Below, one piece after another: positions 62,126-64,000 of a stretch of 64,000 nt of DNA (position 1 is its first letter; each line of letters begins with the position of its first letter). The stretch lies in NCBI RefSeq assembly GCF_018137985.1, contig NZ_CP073084.1, positions 434,001 through 498,000 of the forward strand. The letters run 5' to 3'. Source of the stretch: Streptococcus oriscaviae. GTDB taxonomy: Bacteria > Bacillota > Bacilli > Lactobacillales > Streptococcaceae. The notes below the pieces were generated by a model, which ran no database searches, was not told the origin of the DNA, and saw only the letters and a program-made list of their open reading frames with translations. The position numbers and the translations under genes were made by a program.

Positions 62126-63775
62126 ATGTCCTTTGATGGATTTTTTTTGCACCATATGACGGCGGAGTTAAAGGCTCAGTTGGAAGGGGGGCGGATTCAG
62201 AAGATTAACCAGCCCTTTGAGAAGGAAATTGTTCTGAACATCCGCAGCAATCGCCAGAGCCACAAGCTTCTCCTCTCCGCTCATCCTGTTTTTGGAAGGA
62301 TTCAACTGACGGAAACTGACTTTGCCAATCCCAAGGTTCCCAATACCTTCACCATGATTTTGCGCAAGTATTTGCAAGGAGCGGTTATCGAGGAGATTCG
62401 ACAGTTGGAAAACGACCGCATTATCGAATTGGCTGTGTCCAACAAGGATGAAATTGGCGACCATATTCAAACAACCCTCATCATGGAAATCATGGGCAAG
62501 CATAGCAATATCATTCTGGTGGACAAGTCAGAAAATCGGATTATCGAGGCTATCAAGCACATCGGTTTTTCCCAGAACTCCTACCGCACCATCCTGCCAG
62601 GTTCTACCTATATTCGTCCACCGCAGACAGAGGCCCTCAATCCCTTTACTGTCAAAGACGAAAAACTCTTTGAAATCCTCAGTACAAAAGACCTATCACC
62701 CAAAAACTTACAAGGCCTCTTTCAGGGATTGGGCCGGGACACTGCGACCGAACTAGCAGGCAGACTGAAGTCCGACAGGCTGAAATCTTTTCGCTCCTTC
62801 TTTGACCAAACCTGCCAACCAAGCCTAACGGAACATTCTTACGCTGCTCTGCCTTTTGACGATAGCCGTGAGAACTACCCTAGCCTCAGCCAGCTGCTGG
62901 ACGTCTACTACCAAGACAAGGCCGAGCGTGATCGCGTAGCCCAGCAGGCCAATGAGCTAATCAAGCGCGTGGCAAATGAGTTAGACAAAAACCGCAAGAA
63001 ACTGCTCAAACAAGAACAGGAATTGCTGGATACGGAAACTGCTGAAATCTTCCGGCAGAAAGGGGAGCTGCTGACTACCTATCTCCATCAAGTTCCCAAT
63101 GACCAGCCGGCAGTGACCCTCGATAACTACTATACCGGCCACCCCTTGACCATTGAGTTAGACCTCGCTCTGACCCCTAGTCAAAATGCCCAGCGCTATT
63201 TCAAGAAATACCAGAAACTCAAGGAAGCTGTTAAGCACCTGACGAATCTGCTAGAGGACACAAAATCTACCATCCTTTACCTTGAAAGCGTTGAAACCAT
63301 GCTGAGTCAGGCTAGTCTGACAGAGATTGATGAGATCCGTGAAGAATTAGTTGAAACAGGCTACCTCAAGCGCCGTCACCGTGAAAAAAACCAGAAACGA
63401 CAAAAGCCAGAAAAGTATCTGGCGACGGATGGCAAAACCATTATTCTAGTCGGCAAGAACAACCTGCAAAATGATGAACTAACCTTTAAAATGGCTAAGA
63501 AAGGGGAACTTTGGTTCCATGCCAAAGACATTCCGGGAAGCCATGTCATCATCACAGATAATCTGAATCCGACCGATGAGGTGAAGACGGATGCGGCCGA
63601 GCTGGCCGCCTACTTTTCAAAGGCTCGTTACTCCAATCTGGTTCAGGTGGATATGATTGAAGCCAAGAAGCTCCACAAGCCAACTGGAGGAAAGCCCGGC
63701 TTTGTGACCTATCGTGGTCAGAAGACCCTCCGCGTCACCCCAACAGAAGACAAGATAAAATCCATGAAAATCTAG
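62126..63775 (+). CDS. rqcH: RqcH / fibronectin-binding protein (FbpS, NFACT family)
   Basis: 549-residue NFACT protein; RqcH recruits Ala-tRNA to stalled 50S subunits to add alanine tails, and the streptococcal protein is also known as a fibronectin/fibrinogen-binding surface protein. NFACT-N (about 1-250; MSFDGFFLHHMTAEL, GKHSNIILVD), a long coiled coil (about 270-430) and NFACT-R near the C-terminus (LWFHAKDIPGSHVII). Start at 62126 with GAGGAAG upstream; the frame open from 62090 begins inside the -10. No signal peptide. Confidence 0.93.
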   Translation: MSFDGFFLHHMTAELKAQLEGGRIQKINQPFEKEIVLNIRSNRQSHKLLLSAHPVFGRIQLTETDFANPKVPNTFTMILRKYLQGAVIEEIRQLENDRIIELAVSNKDEIGDHIQTTLIMEIMGKHSNIILVDKSENRIIEAIKHIGFSQNSYRTILPGSTYIRPPQTEALNPFTVKDEKLFEILSTKDLSPKNLQGLFQGLGRDTATELAGRLKSDRLKSFRSFFDQTCQPSLTEHSYAALPFDDSRENYPSLSQLLDVYYQDKAERDRVAQQANELIKRVANELDKNRKKLLKQEQELLDTETAEIFRQKGELLTTYLHQVPNDQPAVTLDNYYTGHPLTIELDLALTPSQNAQRYFKKYQKLKEAVKHLTNLLEDTKSTILYLESVETMLSQASLTEIDEIREELVETGYLKRRHREKNQKRQKPEKYLATDGKTIILVGKNNLQNDELTFKMAKKGELWFHAKDIPGSHVIITDNLNPTDEVKTDAAELAAYFSKARYSNLVQVDMIEAKKLHKPTGGKPGFVTYRGQKTLRVTPTEDKIKSMKI

Positions 63776-63790
63776 TTCATGGATCTTTTT
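63760..63790 (+). terminator. rqcH terminator overlapping its stop codon
   Basis: Nine-pair perfect stem (63760-63768 with 63776-63784), 7-base loop containing the TAG stop, then T5. The left arm is coding. Confidence 0.82.
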
Positions 63791-63792
63791 GT

Positions 63793-64000
63793 TTATTCTG
63801 CCCGATCAATGTCCTCACGGACTTCCTTGGCATTAAATTTTGCAAAGAGGAATTGACGATCCTGAACAGGGAAGCGTTGGTCTAGCTGATCGACAGCTCC
63901 TACCTCCACATACCCTTCTGAGATGATGTAGTCCATGACGTGACCGCCAAAGGTCAAATCGTCTGAGATAAAGTGGAGGTGGTAGCCTGCCACACTGACG
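63793..64000 (-). CDS. Alpha-acetolactate decarboxylase (partial, C-terminal end)
   Basis: The last 69 codons of a gene that continues past the window: VSVAGYHLHFISDDLTFGGH, then VMDYIISEGYVEVGAVDQLD and a FPVQDRQFLFAKF tail. The GYHLHFISDD segment carries the two zinc-binding His residues of the AldC/BudA family, which turns acetolactate into acetoin in pyruvate overflow. Converges with rqcH. Confidence 0.88.
   Translation of the reverse strand, partial: VSVAGYHLHFISDDLTFGGHVMDYIISEGYVEVGAVDQLDQRFPVQDRQFLFAKFNAKEVREDIDRAE

Overview
The window is a stretch of chromosome from a low-GC Gram-positive coccus, almost certainly Streptococcus suis or a very close relative. The basis is the run srtA-gyrA-ldh, the CiaR/CiaH pair, the MurT/GatD pair, the bmpA-nupABC nucleoside importer, an RqcH/FbpS-type fibronectin-binding protein, an LPXTG surface protein, and streptococcal-style promoters (extended -10, TGnTATAAT). 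No rRNA, tRNA, CRISPR array, prophage or intact insertion sequence was seen. Nearly all genes lie on the minus strand; the plus-strand exceptions are ldh, coaA, rpsT, murT-gatD and rqcH.

Layout by region. 1-4.2 kb: sortase A (cut by the window edge), gyrase A, lactate dehydrogenase. 4.2-12 kb: a nucleoside scavenging run read leftward (methyltransferase, pdp, deoC, cdd, bmpA, nupA, nupB, nupC) that imports nucleosides and splits or deaminates them; hairpins on both sides of bmpA and a cre-like site at the promoter suggest its control. 12-13.3 kb: coaA and rpsT. 13.4-17.3 kb: a transglutaminase-like lipoprotein, ciaH, ciaR and a small anchored low-complexity protein behind a probable CiaR box. 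17.6-19.8 kb: a repeat-rich LPXTG surface protein gene broken by a frameshift. 20-25.1 kb: the phosphate system pstS-C-A-B-B-phoU. 25.2-30.6 kb: rRNA methyltransferase, inositol-phosphatase family protein, UPF0223, Spx, potassium channel, ribF, truB. 30.9-39.6 kb: SUKH-type immunity protein, DUF2130, DUF2871, a GTPase, thioesterase, TraX-like, LemA/TPM pair, pepV, cupin. 39.7-49.8 kb: methyltransferase, a frameshifted ABC-F gene, glmM-cdaR-cdaA (peptidoglycan precursor and c-di-AMP), murT-gatD (lipid II amidation), rlmA(II), an XRE regulator. 49.9-59.8 kb: an orphan gene, an intact ABC-F, a matrixin-like protease, an esterase, RNase J2, a tRNA-editing protein and a T-box-controlled, probably tryptophan, ABC transporter. 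59.9-61.9 kb: a small accessory locus built from toxin C-terminal stubs, immunity-like genes, a frameshifted kptA and a truncated sortase. 62.1-64 kb: rqcH and the end of alpha-acetolactate decarboxylase.

The observations I rate highest are: (1) five genes (rRNA-type methyltransferase, coaA, truB, murT, ABC-F at 52188) whose start ATG lies exactly 6 nt after an extended -10 with no Shine-Dalgarno sequence, predicting leaderless mRNAs, with ribF as a near case; (2) the 59.9-61.9 kb toxin/immunity remnant locus carrying an RNA 2'-phosphotransferase gene interrupted at an A9 tract; (3) a CiaR-type direct repeat placed 10 nt before a -10; (4) the frameshifted LPXTG and ABC-F genes. All calls are from reading the sequence; no database search was run.
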